Source: Notolepis coatsorum
Lineage: Eukaryota > Chordata > Actinopteri > Aulopiformes > Paralepididae
Length of the DNA: 64,000 nt
NCBI GenBank assembly: GCA_963971535.1
Contig: OZ020587.1
Location: 160,735,084 to 160,799,083, forward strand
Reading direction: 5' to 3'
The notes under the pieces were generated by a model. That model did no database searches, was not told the origin of the DNA, and saw only the letters and a program-made list of their open reading frames with translations. Shown here piece by piece: positions 11,180-21,700 of the stretch. Position numbers and translations under genes: made by a program. Positions within the stretch are counted from its first letter, which is position 1. Every line of letters starts with the position of its first letter.

Positions 11180-12925
11180 TTACATTTACATTTAGTCATT
11201 TAGCTGACGCTTTTATCCAAAGCGACTTACAAGTTCTGTGCGACAAGACAGCAAGAAGGGTATAACTATATCAGCTGAGTAACAATGTTCATCAAAGTGT
11301 TGCGTGTTACAGTGTAGGTTAGTTTATTAGGACAAGTGCATGACATTAAGGTTAGTCGGGGTTAGATTTTTTTTTTTTTTTTTTTTTATCATTTCAGATA
11401 ATGGTTGAAGAAGTGAGTCTTTAGTCGACGGCGAAAGATTGGACGGGATTCGGCTGTCCTAACTGGGATGGGTAGTTCATTCCACCATTGTGGGGCAAGG
11501 ACTGAGAATAGGCGGCTTCTCTTTGATGACCCTCCGGGAGCTTGGATAGGAGTAGATCTGAGGCGTCCCGAAGATGCAGAGCGTAGGGGTCTTGAGGGTG
11601 TGTAGTTAGAGACCATTGACCGGAGGTAGGCGGGAGCGGTTCCCTTTGCCGCACGGTATGCTAGGTCGAGGGCCTTGAAGCGGATACGTGCAGCAATGGG
11701 GAGCCAGTGCAGGTCCCTAAGAAGTGGGGTGACATGGGCCGACTTCGGTAGGTTTGAGATCAGGCGGGCCGCTGCATTTTGAATGAGTTGAAGAGGCTTG
11801 GTGGCAGTGGCCGGGAGGCCAGCTAGCAGTGCATTGCAGTAGTCGAGGCGGGAGATGACTGTTGATTGGACAAGGAGTTGGGTGGCTTCTTTTGTCAGGA
11901 AGGGGCGTATCCTTCTGACGTTGCTCAGGAGGAATCTGCAGGTTCTGGTTGTCGCTGCGGTGTGAGCAGAGAAGTTCAACTGGTCGTCGAGGACAACAGC
12001 TGCATTCTCGACTGTGATGGAGAGGTCGGTCAGGGGGGAGGATTTGGCCGGCAGGTGGAGCAATTCTGTTTAGCTTAGGTTCAGTTTGAGGTGGTTGGTC
12101 GTCATCCAGGCGGAGATGTCGGACAGACAGGCCGAGATCCGCTCAGAGACGTGGATATCTGAGGGAGGGAAGGAGAGGAAGAGTTGAGTATCATCGGCAT
12201 AACAATGATATGAGAAGCCATGAGACGTGATAATGTTACCCAGTGATTTAGTGTAGAGGGAGAAGAGAAGGGGTCCTAGGACCGAGCCCTGGGGGACACC
12301 CGTCCGGAGGGGGCGGGTGGCCGACAGAGTCCCTCTCCATGACACTTGGTAGGAGCGGTCATTGAGGTATGATGTCAGCCATGTCAGTGCAGATCCAGCC
12401 ACTCCCATTCCTGCGAGGGCCGCGAGGAGGATCTGATGGTTGACTGTGTCGAAGGCTGCAGATAGATCTAGGAGAATCAGGACAGAGGAGAGGCCTTTCG
12501 CTTTTGCTAAGTGAAGTGCCTCTGTGACCGCAATGAGGGCCGTTTCTGTGGAGTGGCCAGTCCGGAAGCCAGACTGATTGGGGTCTAGGAGGTCATTCTG
12601 TAAGAGATAAGCAGTAAGTTGGTTGGATACAGCACGTTCAAGTGTTTTAGAAAGGAAGGAGAGAAGAGAGACAGGACGATAGTTGGCTATGACGGTGGGG
12701 TTCAGGGTTGGTTTTTTTATGAGGGGCGTGACTCTGGCTTGTTTTAGGGAGGTGGGGACCACCCCCGAGTTGAGTGAGGAGTTGATGGTTGCAGTTAGGA
12801 ATGGGAGGATGTCCGGTGCTATGGTCTGGAGGAGTGGGGAGGGTAGCTGGTCCAGCTGGCATGTAGTCGGACGGTTCGACGTTACCAGTGTCAGGGTCTC
12901 GGCTTCTGTAATGGGAGAGATATCG
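11180..12925 (-). mobile_element. L2-clade LINE (UnaL2-type), 5'-truncated
   Basis: Minus-strand copy with the TGTAA-type tail at its left end (11180) and reverse transcriptase reading towards 12925. It has lost the endonuclease and the N-terminal part of RT. It is nested in the hAT MITE at 10619-12984. The sister copy at 40475-41691 is very similar, so insertion was fairly recent. Confidence 0.88.
11389..12925 (-). pseudogene. L2 reverse transcriptase, broken ORF
   Basis: Encodes the L2-clade RT palm and thumb, which copy LINE RNA at the nicked target. Visible motifs are LLDLSAAFDTV (first catalytic Asp), GVPQGSVLGPLLF and CYADDTQLF (YADD box), then the C-terminal region ending HFFNHYLK. 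There are two lesions compared with the copy at 40684-41673. An AAA to TAA change near 12070 gives a stop after KLNLS. An in-frame loss of about 11 residues near 12000 removes the segment after ENAAV. The 5' end is truncated, so no endonuclease remains. Confidence 0.88.
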
Positions 12926-12985
12926 GAGATTTTAGTGATATCGGGGCCGATATCCAATATCAATATCGGATTGGTGCATCCCTAC

Positions 12986-13090
12986 TTACGTCCTACAGCA
13001 CTGACTCGTGGCAGCATCTAACACTTACTTCCACATGGAGCTACATGTTGTAATTCTACAACACTGACTCACAGCAGCATCCAACAGTCT
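12986..13090. repeat. Short tandem duplication with a decayed copy of a GAD exon end
   Basis: The string cactgactcgtggcagcatc occurs at 10587, about 12998 and, more diverged, about 13064. At 13027-13054 the bases tccacatggagctacatgt and what follows match the 3' end of the GAD exon (13918-13945) at about 26 of 29 positions. Confidence 0.6.
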
Positions 13091-13094
13091 CATG

Positions 13095-13912
13095 GCCGGT
13101 ACAGAGAGACTCAGAAGGAGCTTCTATCCCCAGGCCATCAGGATGCTCAACGACAATAACACTATGTAACAACCCATCATCTACACTCACAGCACACACA
13201 TCCACACGCACACACTCACTTTAAATAAACAACTCACCGTAGCACCCACTTTACTCACTTTAGACACTTTAGCACACTTTATATTTATCGGTAAAGAGAT
13301 TTGCGCTACAATTCATACCTCATTGCACCTTACCCTAAGTTTGTACCTCATCCCATTTCTGCATTGTACTGTATACTGTATTGTACTGTAACTCACTGTT
13401 ACTCTTTTTTACTCTGTATTGTATATTGTACGTATATGTATATTGACTGAACACTTTTTGCTTACGTACTTTTGACTTTCTATTTTATACTTTTTATTAG
13501 GGATGCTCGATATTGGCTTTTTTACCGATACCGATATACCGATATTGTCCAACTCTTAATTTCCGATACCGATATCAACCGATACCGATATATGCAGGGT
13601 TCCCCCCCCCCCCAAAAAACGGAATAATTTCAGGTAATTAACATTACATATCTCTTGTTGTGGAATTAACACAACATTATGCATACTTTTGACAATAAAT
13701 AAAATCTGAATTTGTTCTTACTTGCTTGCCTGGGTAAGTAAATTTTTTTTCTTTTTTGAAAACCGATACGATATTTTCCGATATCACATTTTAATGCCGA
13801 TAATAATATCGGACATCCCTACTTTTTATCTATTTTTATCTAGCACACTCCCAGGGGCTCATTCTGTATTTTTTTTTATGACAACTAATAAAGAAACTTG
13901 AAACTTGAAACA
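13095..13912 (+). mobile_element. 3' end of CR1/L2-superfamily LINE (CTTGAAA-tailed), with nested hAT MITE
   Basis: Starts inside the last codons of the RT (agactcagaaggagcttcta, compare 35845) and runs through a 3' UTR like that after 35900. It ends in aaagaaacttgaaacttga only a few bases from the GAD donor at 13917. It is interrupted by the MITE at 13498-13821. Confidence 0.85.
13498..13821. mobile_element. hAT MITE (tagggatgctcgatatt family), copy 1, 324 bp
   Basis: Ends tagggatgctc and gacatcccta, with an exact 8-bp target duplication ctttttat at 13490-13497 and 13822-13829. The subterminal regions are full of ccgatacc/ggtatcgg motifs. Confidence 0.92.
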
Positions 13913-13917
13913 CTCAC

Positions 13918-14034
13918 GTCCACATGGAGCCACATGTCGTACTTCTCACAGATGTCTGCGATCTCGTGGATGGGGTCGAACGCCCCGTACACCGTGGAGC
14001 CGGCCGTGGCGTTCACGAACATCGGCACGTAGCC
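13918..14034 (-). CDS. gad1: Glutamate decarboxylase, internal exon ([14 protein letters not shown])
   Basis: A 117-bp (39-codon, phase 0-0) exon. It begins [12 protein letters not shown], continues [17 protein letters not shown], and ends with WLHVD. This is the PLP-fold core of GAD; the closing Asp pairs with the pyridine nitrogen of [21 protein letters not shown] and WLHVD agree with GAD67 rather than GAD65 (FVP, SATAG, AVADICKKY). Acceptor cccgcag/GGC, donor GAC/GTGAGTG. A LINE tail begins within about 10 bases of the donor on the intron side, so this insertion nearly reached the splice site. A decayed copy of the last ~30 bases lies 870 bp away at 13027-13054. Confidence 0.95.
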
Positions 14035-14114
14035 CTGCGGGACGAGCAGAGCGACAGGGTAAACGACGGCCTCCCCGCCGGAATATATATACGAACCGGG
14101 GTGATCTGTTCTGT

Positions 14115-14440
14115 CTTTTTCTCTAATCTTTTTACATTCTTTATTCAAATGTATTTGTAAGGCCCCGACGACAACACACGTTAATGTCCCCATGGGGCCG
14201 GACACGTCGTCTCCTTTAAACAAGTCAAGAAGAAACATCACAATAAATCAAGAACAAAACAAAAACACCATAAAGTAAAAAAGAAAAAAATTATAAATAA
14301 AATAAATGCAACACTCCCAGACATACCCCACGCGAAGATAAGGAAAAACTCACTAAAACCTAGCAATAGGAAAATAGGCATTGCCTGTGGAGGAGAGAAA
14401 CCTTAGAAGAGCCCTTCAAGGGGGGATCTCCCTTCTTAGA
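14115..14440 (-). mobile_element. LINE/SINE 3' tail, family unresolved
   Basis: The reverse complement of 55215-55515: both carry ctaaggtttctctcctcc, gagtttttcctta, ttgacttgtttaaag and ccccatggggacattaacg. In reverse complement it ends with gccttacaaatacatttga, a typical fish retroposon tail. No coding sequence. Confidence 0.6.
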
Positions 14441-14572
14441 TGTCGGTGATAGTAGTGTTGCAGTAAAACAGGCAAAACAGTTGGTAAGCATGCACTCAAC
14501 TCAATGTGTAATGAAACACAGATACGTGCATGCAATAGCAACTGAACATTTTGAAATATTTTAAAATAGGGC

Positions 14573-15036
14573 GGCCGGGTAGCACAGAGGACTAAGCGTC
14601 TGTCTACCACCGCAGAGACACTGGTATCGAATCCGGCTGTCAGCGGTGCCTCCGGCTTGGCCGGTCGGCATACTGGCACAATTGGCAGTGTCAGCGGGAG
14701 GGAAGCCGGTGGGTGGTAATCTGGTCGTTGCAAAACAGCAACTCCTACAGGTCGGTCAGGGCGCCTGCACAGCGAGGGAGGGAAATGGTGAAGGTAGTGT
14801 GACCTCCCACGCGTTACACTCACCCAGTGAGTCCTCGCTGCCAGGTGAAAAGAGGCTGCTGGCTGTCTCCTATGTATCGGAGGAAGCACGTGATAGACTT
14901 CAGGGCTCCCTAGACCGACCAGTGGGGCACACATGCGTGCAACGACCAGGAAGGGGAGGGGGGAATTGGCATAACGATAAAAATTGGGATGGGAGGAAAA
15001 TACAGAAGAAATAGGAGGAGAAAAAGTGGATACAAA
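14573..15036 (+). mobile_element. tRNA-derived SINE, copy 1
   Basis: Starts gcggccgggtagcacagagg, with a box-B-like tatcgaatccggc at 14623, then a ~400-bp body (gcaattggcagtgtcagcg-like, gcacgtgat, accagtggggcaca) ending in aattgggatgggagg and an A-rich tail. Related copies lie at 37390, 38566 (minus), 52095 (minus) and 63958. Confidence 0.82.
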
Positions 15037-15121
15037 ATATATAAACATTTTTAAATAGAGCTGATGGCGGATCTATTTGAGGCATGGGGGCGTGGGGTCG
15101 GCGCAGAGAGGGTCACATCCT

Positions 15122-16007
15122 CCCGGTCGCGTCTATGCCAAATACAACGCAGTTCGGTTTCCGGGTTCCTCTGATTGGCCACGACGCCCACGTGACCCCG
15201 CGCTAGCACGCCCCCTTATCCACGCCTGCCGCTACGCCGTGCCAAGCTCCTCTGTGTGTTGCAGCGTGCGGCAGAGGTCCCTGTGTGTTCTCGCTTCCTC
15301 AATTTATACGCATGGAAGTATTGACTACGCCGTAACGAATCATTAAAAAAATATACTGTTAACTGGAATATGTTGTTTCTTTACACATATGTTGGATTAT
15401 GTAATTGGTTTGTCATGACAAACCAGCTGGTGCCACTAGTAACGTTGCGGCGATGTCCGTAGTTTGATGTGCAATTATGTTGTGGTCATCATTTGTCTCC
15501 GACTCGTTGAGAGTCATAATAATAACCTTTTCGGGCGAAACTGGCAGAGACCTTTTTATCCCACTTTCTCCGCTATTAAAGCTGTAATTATTGACGGTGA
15601 TGTTCGCTTCTAAACCCACCACCGCTGCAGGACATTGTATTGACTCCGCCGCCGACATTAACAGCGTTCACCCTGATGTAAAGTAGCGATTTTATTGGTT
15701 TGTCATGACAAACCAATTACATAATCCAACATATGTGTAAAGAAACAACATATTCCAGTTAACGGTATATTTTTTTAATTATTCGTTATGGCGTAGTCAA
15801 TACTTCCATGCGTATAAATTGAGGAAGCGAGAACACACAGGGACCTCTGCCGCTCTGCAGCGCACTGCAACACACAGAGGAGCTTGGCGCGGCGTAGCGG
15901 CAGGCGTGGATAAGGGGGCGTGCTAGCGCGGGGTCATGTGGGCGTCGTGGCCAATCAGAGGAACCCGGAAACCGAACTGCGTTGTATTTGGCATAGACGC
16001 ATCCCGG
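15122..16007. mobile_element. Large foldback MITE with ~310-bp arms
   Basis: The arms 15122-15424 and 15695-16007 are near-perfect inverted repeats, each ending at the self-complementary gtttgtcatgacaaac. The loop is about 270 bp and holds an 81-codon frame. The arms include gattggccacgac and a stretch near ggcgtagtcaatac shared with the element at 57.3-57.85 kb. The duplicated target site is not clear. Confidence 0.85.
15413..15658 (-). CDS. Hypothetical short ORF in foldback loop
   Basis: An 81-codon frame starting MSAAESIQCPAAVVG. It lies almost exactly in the unique loop of the foldback element and runs into the left arm. No domain recognised. It could be a captured host exon (start region of a gene) or a chance frame. 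Low confidence that it is translated. Confidence 0.25.
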   Translation of the reverse strand: MSAAESIQCPAAVVGLEANITVNNYSFNSGESGIKRSLPVSPEKVIIMTLNESETNDDHNIIAHQTTDIAATLLVAPAGLS

Positions 16008-16140
16008 TCATCATCACAGGATGTCCGCTACTCCGTCATCACGGGAATTGGTTTGAATCGCATAACTCACTACTTTCCCCCTCGGAGCAGAATTGCGAGC
16101 CCATCTTTCAGCCACCCTCTGTACCACTTTGCCTCGAACC

Positions 16141-16345
16141 CTTTCACTACCACGCTATACAGAAGGTTAACCCTTTCACCGCCGCACTACAGATGTAGTG
16201 TGGTAGTGAAAGGGTTAACTTTCTGTAGTGTGCTTGTGAAAGGGTTAACCCTTTGTCGCGTGGCAGTGAAAGGGTTAACCTTCTGTATTGTCGCAGTGAA
16301 AGGGTTAACCCTTTGGTAGGGTGGTAGTGAAAGGGTTGAGATAAT
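16141..16345. repeat. Minisatellite A patch with an inverted junction
   Basis: About seven degenerate 30-bp units. The first two run in the opposite orientation (ttaaccctttcac) and the rest forward (gtgaaagggttaac), meeting head to head at about 16197 in cactacagatgtagtg. Confidence 0.88.
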
Positions 16346-16494
16346 TTGTTCCAGAGACTATGCTTTAGAGCGGGGTGGGTGGGGGGGGGGTAAATCTGAG
16401 CACATCTGAGCGGACGGACAGAAGCAGTGACGGTATGGAAATAGCCGTCCTGTTGTTGCTCTACACGCACCCCTGTTCCACAGGTCCCCTGTAC

Positions 16495-16600
16495 CCCTGT
16501 AGAGCGGGGTTTGAGCAAGGCACTAACACTGAGGTGGTGGTTCAATTCCCACTGGGGGTCACCGCCCATACTGTATGCAGTCATTCCAGTACTAGAAAAG
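16495..16600 (+). mobile_element. Possible tRNA-like SINE head
   Basis: Contains ggttcaattcccactgggg, which fits a pol III B box, preceded by gggtttgagcaaggcac at a tRNA-like distance. No clear A-rich tail or flanking duplication seen. Confidence 0.35.
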
Positions 16601-16785
16601 TACTATGGAAATATACGTTCATTCAACTCTTCCTACGAGTGCTTCTCCTTGTGATCTCATTTACTGCATGCAGTGCATCGCTGATAATAAAAAAATAATA
16701 ATAGGGGATAGTAATTAATTGTTTCAATGGGGGGAGACGAGCGTCCTAAATCAAGACGATGGCGTAATAAACTTAAGACATTCAC

Positions 16786-16840
16786 CTTCTGCTTGGCGTC
16801 AATGACTTTGGCTTCTAAGTCGGCAGGGATGACTCGCCCT
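16786..16840 (-). CDS. gad1: Glutamate decarboxylase, 55-bp internal exon (IPADLEAK)
   Basis: The first base completes the Arg codon started in the upstream exon, followed by 18 codons: GRVIPADLEAKVIDAKQK. In GAD67 the same place reads IPADFEAK..AKQK. Acceptor tccttccacag/A and donor AAG/GTGAAT are both good. The next exon (13918-14034) continues in phase 0 with GYVP. The upstream intron is only 505 bp, of which 341 bp is a hAT MITE. Confidence 0.92.
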
Positions 16841-16960
16841 CTGTGGAAGGAGATGACAGTCAGACAGATGTTCTCTACGGTGTTTGTGTGTCGTCATGGT
16901 GACACTGCTGCTGCTGCTGCTTGTGTACCGACAGTCAGACAGATGCTCTACAGTGTTTGT

Positions 16961-17301
16961 TAGGGATGTCCGATATTATCGTCCGATATTGGCATTCAAA
17001 TATAATATCGCAAATTATCGGTATCGGTTTTTAAATATATATATATTTTTTTTATTTTGTTGACATTTATTTAACCTTTACTTACCCAGGCAAGCAAGTA
17101 AGAACAAATTCTTATTTTATTTATTGTGAAAAGTATGCATAATGTTGTGTTAATTCCACGACAAGAGATATGTAATGTTAGTTACCTGAAATTATTCAGA
17201 TTTCATATATCGGTATCGGTTGATATCGGTATCGGAAATTAAGAGTTGGACAATATCGGTATATCGGATATCGGTAAAAAAGCCAATATCGAGCATCCCT
17301 A
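16961..17301. mobile_element. hAT MITE (tagggatg..cgatatt family), copy 2
   Basis: Opposite orientation to copy 1: begins tagggatgtccgatatt and ends atatcgagcatccctaa. The flanks gtgtttgt (16953-16960) and atgtctgt (17302-17309) agree at 6 of 8 bases, consistent with an aged 8-bp duplication. It makes up most of a short GAD intron. Confidence 0.85.
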
Positions 17302-17345
17302 ATGTCTGTCCGTCGTCACGGTGACGCTGCTGCTTGTGTACCGAC

Positions 17346-17425
17346 CTCTCGTCTGTGTCCAGTAGGATGAGGTTCTCCGTCCCGAAGCCCAGGGCGGCGC
17401 TGGCCTTCTTTATGGAGTAGTGGCT
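17346..17425 (-). CDS. gad1: Glutamate decarboxylase, 80-bp internal exon (SHYSIKK)
   Basis: 26 codons plus two bases: [18 protein letters not shown], then LILLDTDE and the first two bases of Arg. The [13 protein letters not shown] block is characteristic of GAD67 (GAD65 has SHFSLKK..LGIGT). LLDTDER differs from the usual IKCNER/IKCDER and points to a diverged paralog, perhaps gad3. Acceptor ctgttctttcag/AGC is strong; the donor AG/GTCGGT is weak. Minisatellite B starts right at the acceptor, and copies of the acceptor with the first three codons recur inside that array. Confidence 0.93.
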
Positions 17426-17427
17426 CT

Positions 17428-18476
17428 GAAAGAACAGGTAGTTTAGTAGTTTAATACAACACAGTGTGTAGTTTAGTAGTTTAATACAACACAGTGTGTA
17501 GTAGTTTGTTTAGTAGTTTAATACAACACAGTGTGTAGTTTAGTAGTTTAATACAACACAGTGTGTAGTTTTGTAGTTTAATACAACACAGTGTGTCGTT
17601 TAGTAGTTTAATACAACAGAGTGTGTAGTTTAGTAGTTTAATACAACACAGTGTGTAGTGGCTCTGAAAGAACAGGTAGTTTAGTAGTTTAATACAACAC
17701 AGTGTGTAGTTTAGTAGTTTAATACAACACAGTGTGTAGTTTAGTAGTTTGTCAAGTAGTTTAATACAACACAGTGTGTAGTTTAGTAGTTTAATACAAC
17801 ACAGTGTGTAGTTTAGTAGTTTAATACAACATAGTGTGTAGTTTAGTAGTTTAATACGACACAGTGTGTAGTTTAGTAGTTTAATACAACACAGTGTGTA
17901 GTTTAGTAGTTTAATACAACACAGTGTGTAGTTTAGTAGTTTGTTTAGTAGTTTAATACAACACAGTGTGTAGTTTAATACAACACAGTGTGTATTTTAG
18001 TAGTTTAATACAACAGTGTGTAGTTTAGTAGTTTAATCACAGTGTGTAGTTTAGTAGTTTAATACAACACAGTGTGTAGTTTAGTAGTTTGTTTAGTAGT
18101 TTAATACAACACAGTGTGTAGTTTAGTAGTTTAATACAACATAGTGTGTAGTTTAGTAGTTTAATACAACAAAGTGTGTAGTTTAATATAACACAGTGTG
18201 TAGTTTAGTAGTTTAATACAACACAGTGTGTAGTTTAATATAACACAGTGTGTAGTTTAGTACTTTAATACAACACAGTGTGTAATTTAATACAACACAG
18301 TGTGTAGTTTAGTAGTTTAATACAACACAGTGTGTAGTTTAATATAACACAGTGTGTAATTTAGTACTTTAATACAACACAGTGTGTAATTTAATACAAC
18401 ACAGTGTGTAGTTTAGTAGTTTAATACGACACAGTGTGTAGTTTAGTAGTTTAATACAACACAGTGTGTAGTTTTT
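17428..18476. repeat. Minisatellite B (30-bp unit), first block
   Basis: About 35 units of gtttagtagtttaatacaac plus acagtgtgta, with shortened units lacking the gtagttt part. It begins immediately at the GAD splice acceptor. A copy of gtggctctgaaagaacag (exon edge plus acceptor) lies at 17658-17675. A 30-bp period keeps the minus strand open, giving a 10-residue repeat ([10 protein letters not shown]) that is a by-product of the repeat. Confidence 0.95.
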
Positions 18477-18732
18477 GTATTTTATTTTTTTATTATTTTT
18501 TAAACAAACATATAAACAAACATGACAACACACGATAAGATATACAAGCATTAATTGTCAGGGCACATCCAATGAGATCACATTTTAGTTAGTTGTCTTA
18601 TATAAGATATACCCCTAATACCTGTTATCTAAAAAACCTACACACATATGCTCCAGCTCGAACCCCCCCCCCTCCCGGACCCCACCTTGAGAAGTACCTC
18701 CACTATCCCTCGCACCTAACCAGACAATACCA

Positions 18733-21700
18733 TTATAAGCTAGCTTTTATTCTCTCCACCACTTCTAACCACATTGACATTTTGGATTCATTGAGACCCA
18801 GAATTCTTGCTGTAGATATTTCATGGTAAATTACATCGAGATATGTAAGAAACCAAACTTTACGGCACATTTTTTCCGGTTGAAACCAGCGTGATGCGAT
18901 CAGTTTTTTAGCTACTGTGATACCCGATAAAACCAATCTCTTTAGCTGTGGATTCACTGCAAACTCAAAAACATCATTCAATAGTAATACCGAGGGGTGT
19001 ACAGGTATATTCCAAGATACGAGTTTTGATATTTGTTGAGTCACATCTTTCCAGAATGCCTTAAGGGGAGACACTGCAGGTGAATAGGGTAAAAAAATTA
19101 ACTAATAGATATCACAATGAAACTTCCCCAGTTGATTACTTATATTAAGACAAGACTTTTTTGTATTACAAGTTTTCTGAAATTGTATGTTTAAATATGC
19201 AAATGAGGCATGATCTACTTAAATATGCACTAATTTGCATATAATTCCAGGACAGAAATCTGAACATTGGATAAAGCCATTTTCAAAATTATAGTTTAAT
19301 TTTGTTGACATATTAGAGCCAAAGGTTATTACAGAGGGGATTTTGGATATCTCTTTTTATCACTCCATAAATCAGAAAATACTCCATTCAGTCCATTTTT
19401 ATGGTAAAATTCCATATTTCGCCATGTTTTTAGGAATAAAATGTGATATAAATCAGGGCTAGAGTATGAGGAAAAACTCTTAAAACTCATTTTTGGGAAA
19501 ACGCCTTCAAAGTTCTGTATTGTAAAATGCCATACTTTTTTTTTTTAAACAGATATTTACAAACACAATACCTAATCAAACCATTAGTAATAGACAACCT
19601 AAACACATGCCTGATAACTGAATAATAATAATAATGATGTTATTGAACTGAACAGAACTACACACAGGCTACAAACAGTGTAGTACAGTGTAGTACCCCC
19701 TAATAGGCAAAAAATATTTGAATAGATATCACTATGAAACTTTCCCAATTTGTTATGTACATATAAACTAAGAAAAAATATATTGCAAGTTTTCTGAAAT
19801 GTATGTTTATATATGCAAATGAGGCACTTCCCCATTAAATATGTGCACATTTATGGATGCAATAAGGCAAAATGATGTAAAATAAACAACTAAATGTGTG
19901 TTATTGACGTTTTATTGTCACTAGTTTCATAGAAGACATGTTTAGGAAGCAAAATATAACAAAATCTCAAAATCAACAAAAAAAGTATATTTGACTATTC
20001 ACCTGCAGTGTCTCGCCTTAACTGGTGTGCAGTCCCAATACATGTGCATAAATGTCCCTTCGTCCCCATTTGTACATTGGGAGCATTTGGAGTCTTGTTT
20101 AAGCCCCATTCGGCACAGTCTTATAGGAGTCAAGTATGTCCTGTGAATATAGGTAAGATTGATTTGTTGATGATCCGGGTTCCTTGATGTAAGTCGGACA
20201 TTTGCCCAGGCTCCTTGCCAATCAAAGTCATTTTCCAGGTCTGGTATATCCCTCCTCCAGACAGAGTTTAGTTGGAGGGTTTCATACGAGGACGTTAGTA
20301 ATTGATGATAAAATTCTGAAACAAAACCTCTCGATGTCTCTCTTTCGTAGAAGAATTTGTGGTATCTGTGGTGTTCAATTGGTCTGTCTAATGGAACACC
20401 GTGAGACTTCAAACATAGCTCTAACTGTTTGTAAAAAAGCCATGTGGACTTGGTGAGATTAAATTTTTTGCGTATTTCTTTATCACTACAAAAACCCTGT
20501 TTGTTAAAAACATCCCCTAATGAGTGTATGCCTTGCTCTTCCCATATAGGGAATCTTATAGGTCGTTTTCCAATTAAGAGTGCATTGTTATTGAATAAGG
20601 GAGTATGATTGTGCCATTTTTGTGGGTTAGGATTTTTTTTTTGTGATTCACGCCATATCCGGATCGCATGAGTAATTATGGGGCCAAATTTTCGTTCACA
20701 GTGCTTGATTGGTAGTTTAGTGTATGCTATGTCCTTCAGTCTATGTGGGGCTACTATGTTTTCTTCTAATTTTCTCCAGGATACTAATGCTTGGGGGTCA
20801 AACCATGTTGTCAATGGACTTAATGTGTACGCCTTAAAATATAGGAAAAAATCTGGAAATGCCATGCCACCATCTGCTTTATTTCTCTGTGCGGTGGATC
20901 TTTTTATACGTGGTGGTTTGTTATTCCAAATAAATTTGTATGTGGAGGAGTGTAATCTTTTCCAGTAACCCTCTGGAGGGGGTAACGGTAGCATTGAACT
21001 GAAGAAGTTGATTCTAGGTAGTACATCCATCTTAACTATTGATATCCGTGCTTGTACTGTGTTTTTAAGTTTTGCCCATCTATCAAGGTTGTCTTTGATT
21101 TTGTTTTGGATTTTTGTGTAGTTGTGCTTCACCGTTTGTCTTATGGTGGGGAATATTTCCACTCCCAAGCATCTGAAATGTTTTACCATCGGTATCTCTC
21201 CTGGGAGGGTTGTATCTTTTTTTGCAGGGGTGTTAAGTGGAAGGAAAGCCGACTTCGGCCAATTTATCTTAAATCCCGATAAATCACCAAAGTCCTCAAT
21301 CAACTTGAGCAGATGAGGCAATGTGGTGTTGGGGTTTTGCATGAACAATATTACATCGTCCGCATATAAACGAATTTTTTGTTGTGTGCCCTTGATTACG
21401 ATTGGTTCTATGGATTGGGATTGTCTTATATATTGTGCTAAAGGCTCTAATGATAGATTGAACAGTCCGGGACTAAGAGGACAACCCTGTCTGGCTGAGC
21501 GTGATACCGGAAAGATTTTGGAGATGATTGTGCCTGTTGTAATCATGGCAGATGGGTCTTTGTATAATACTTTAATCATATCGATGAATCCTTTTCCTAA
21601 CCCCATCCTTTCTAGTACTGCCCATAGATACGACCATTCCAGCCTGTCAAAGGCTTTCATAGCATCCAGGGACAGCATCGCCTTAGGTATGGTGTCCTCC

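Larger units (their letters stand above)
10619..12984. mobile_element. hAT-type MITE (tagggatgcacc) split by L2 insertions
   Basis: Ends are tagggatgcacc and ggtgcatcccta, and the exact 8-bp duplication cttacgtc lies at 10611-10618 and 12985-12992, as expected for hAT. The termini are rich in cgatacc/ggtatcgg motifs. The MITE itself is small; most of the interval is L2 sequence inserted into it (10722-10925 and about 11180-12925). Confidence 0.85.

Noticed and set aside
13885-14241. 118-codon minus-strand ORF as a complete gene
   Set aside because: Only its central 39 codons are real (a GAD exon with splice sites); the rest is intron and a LINE tail.
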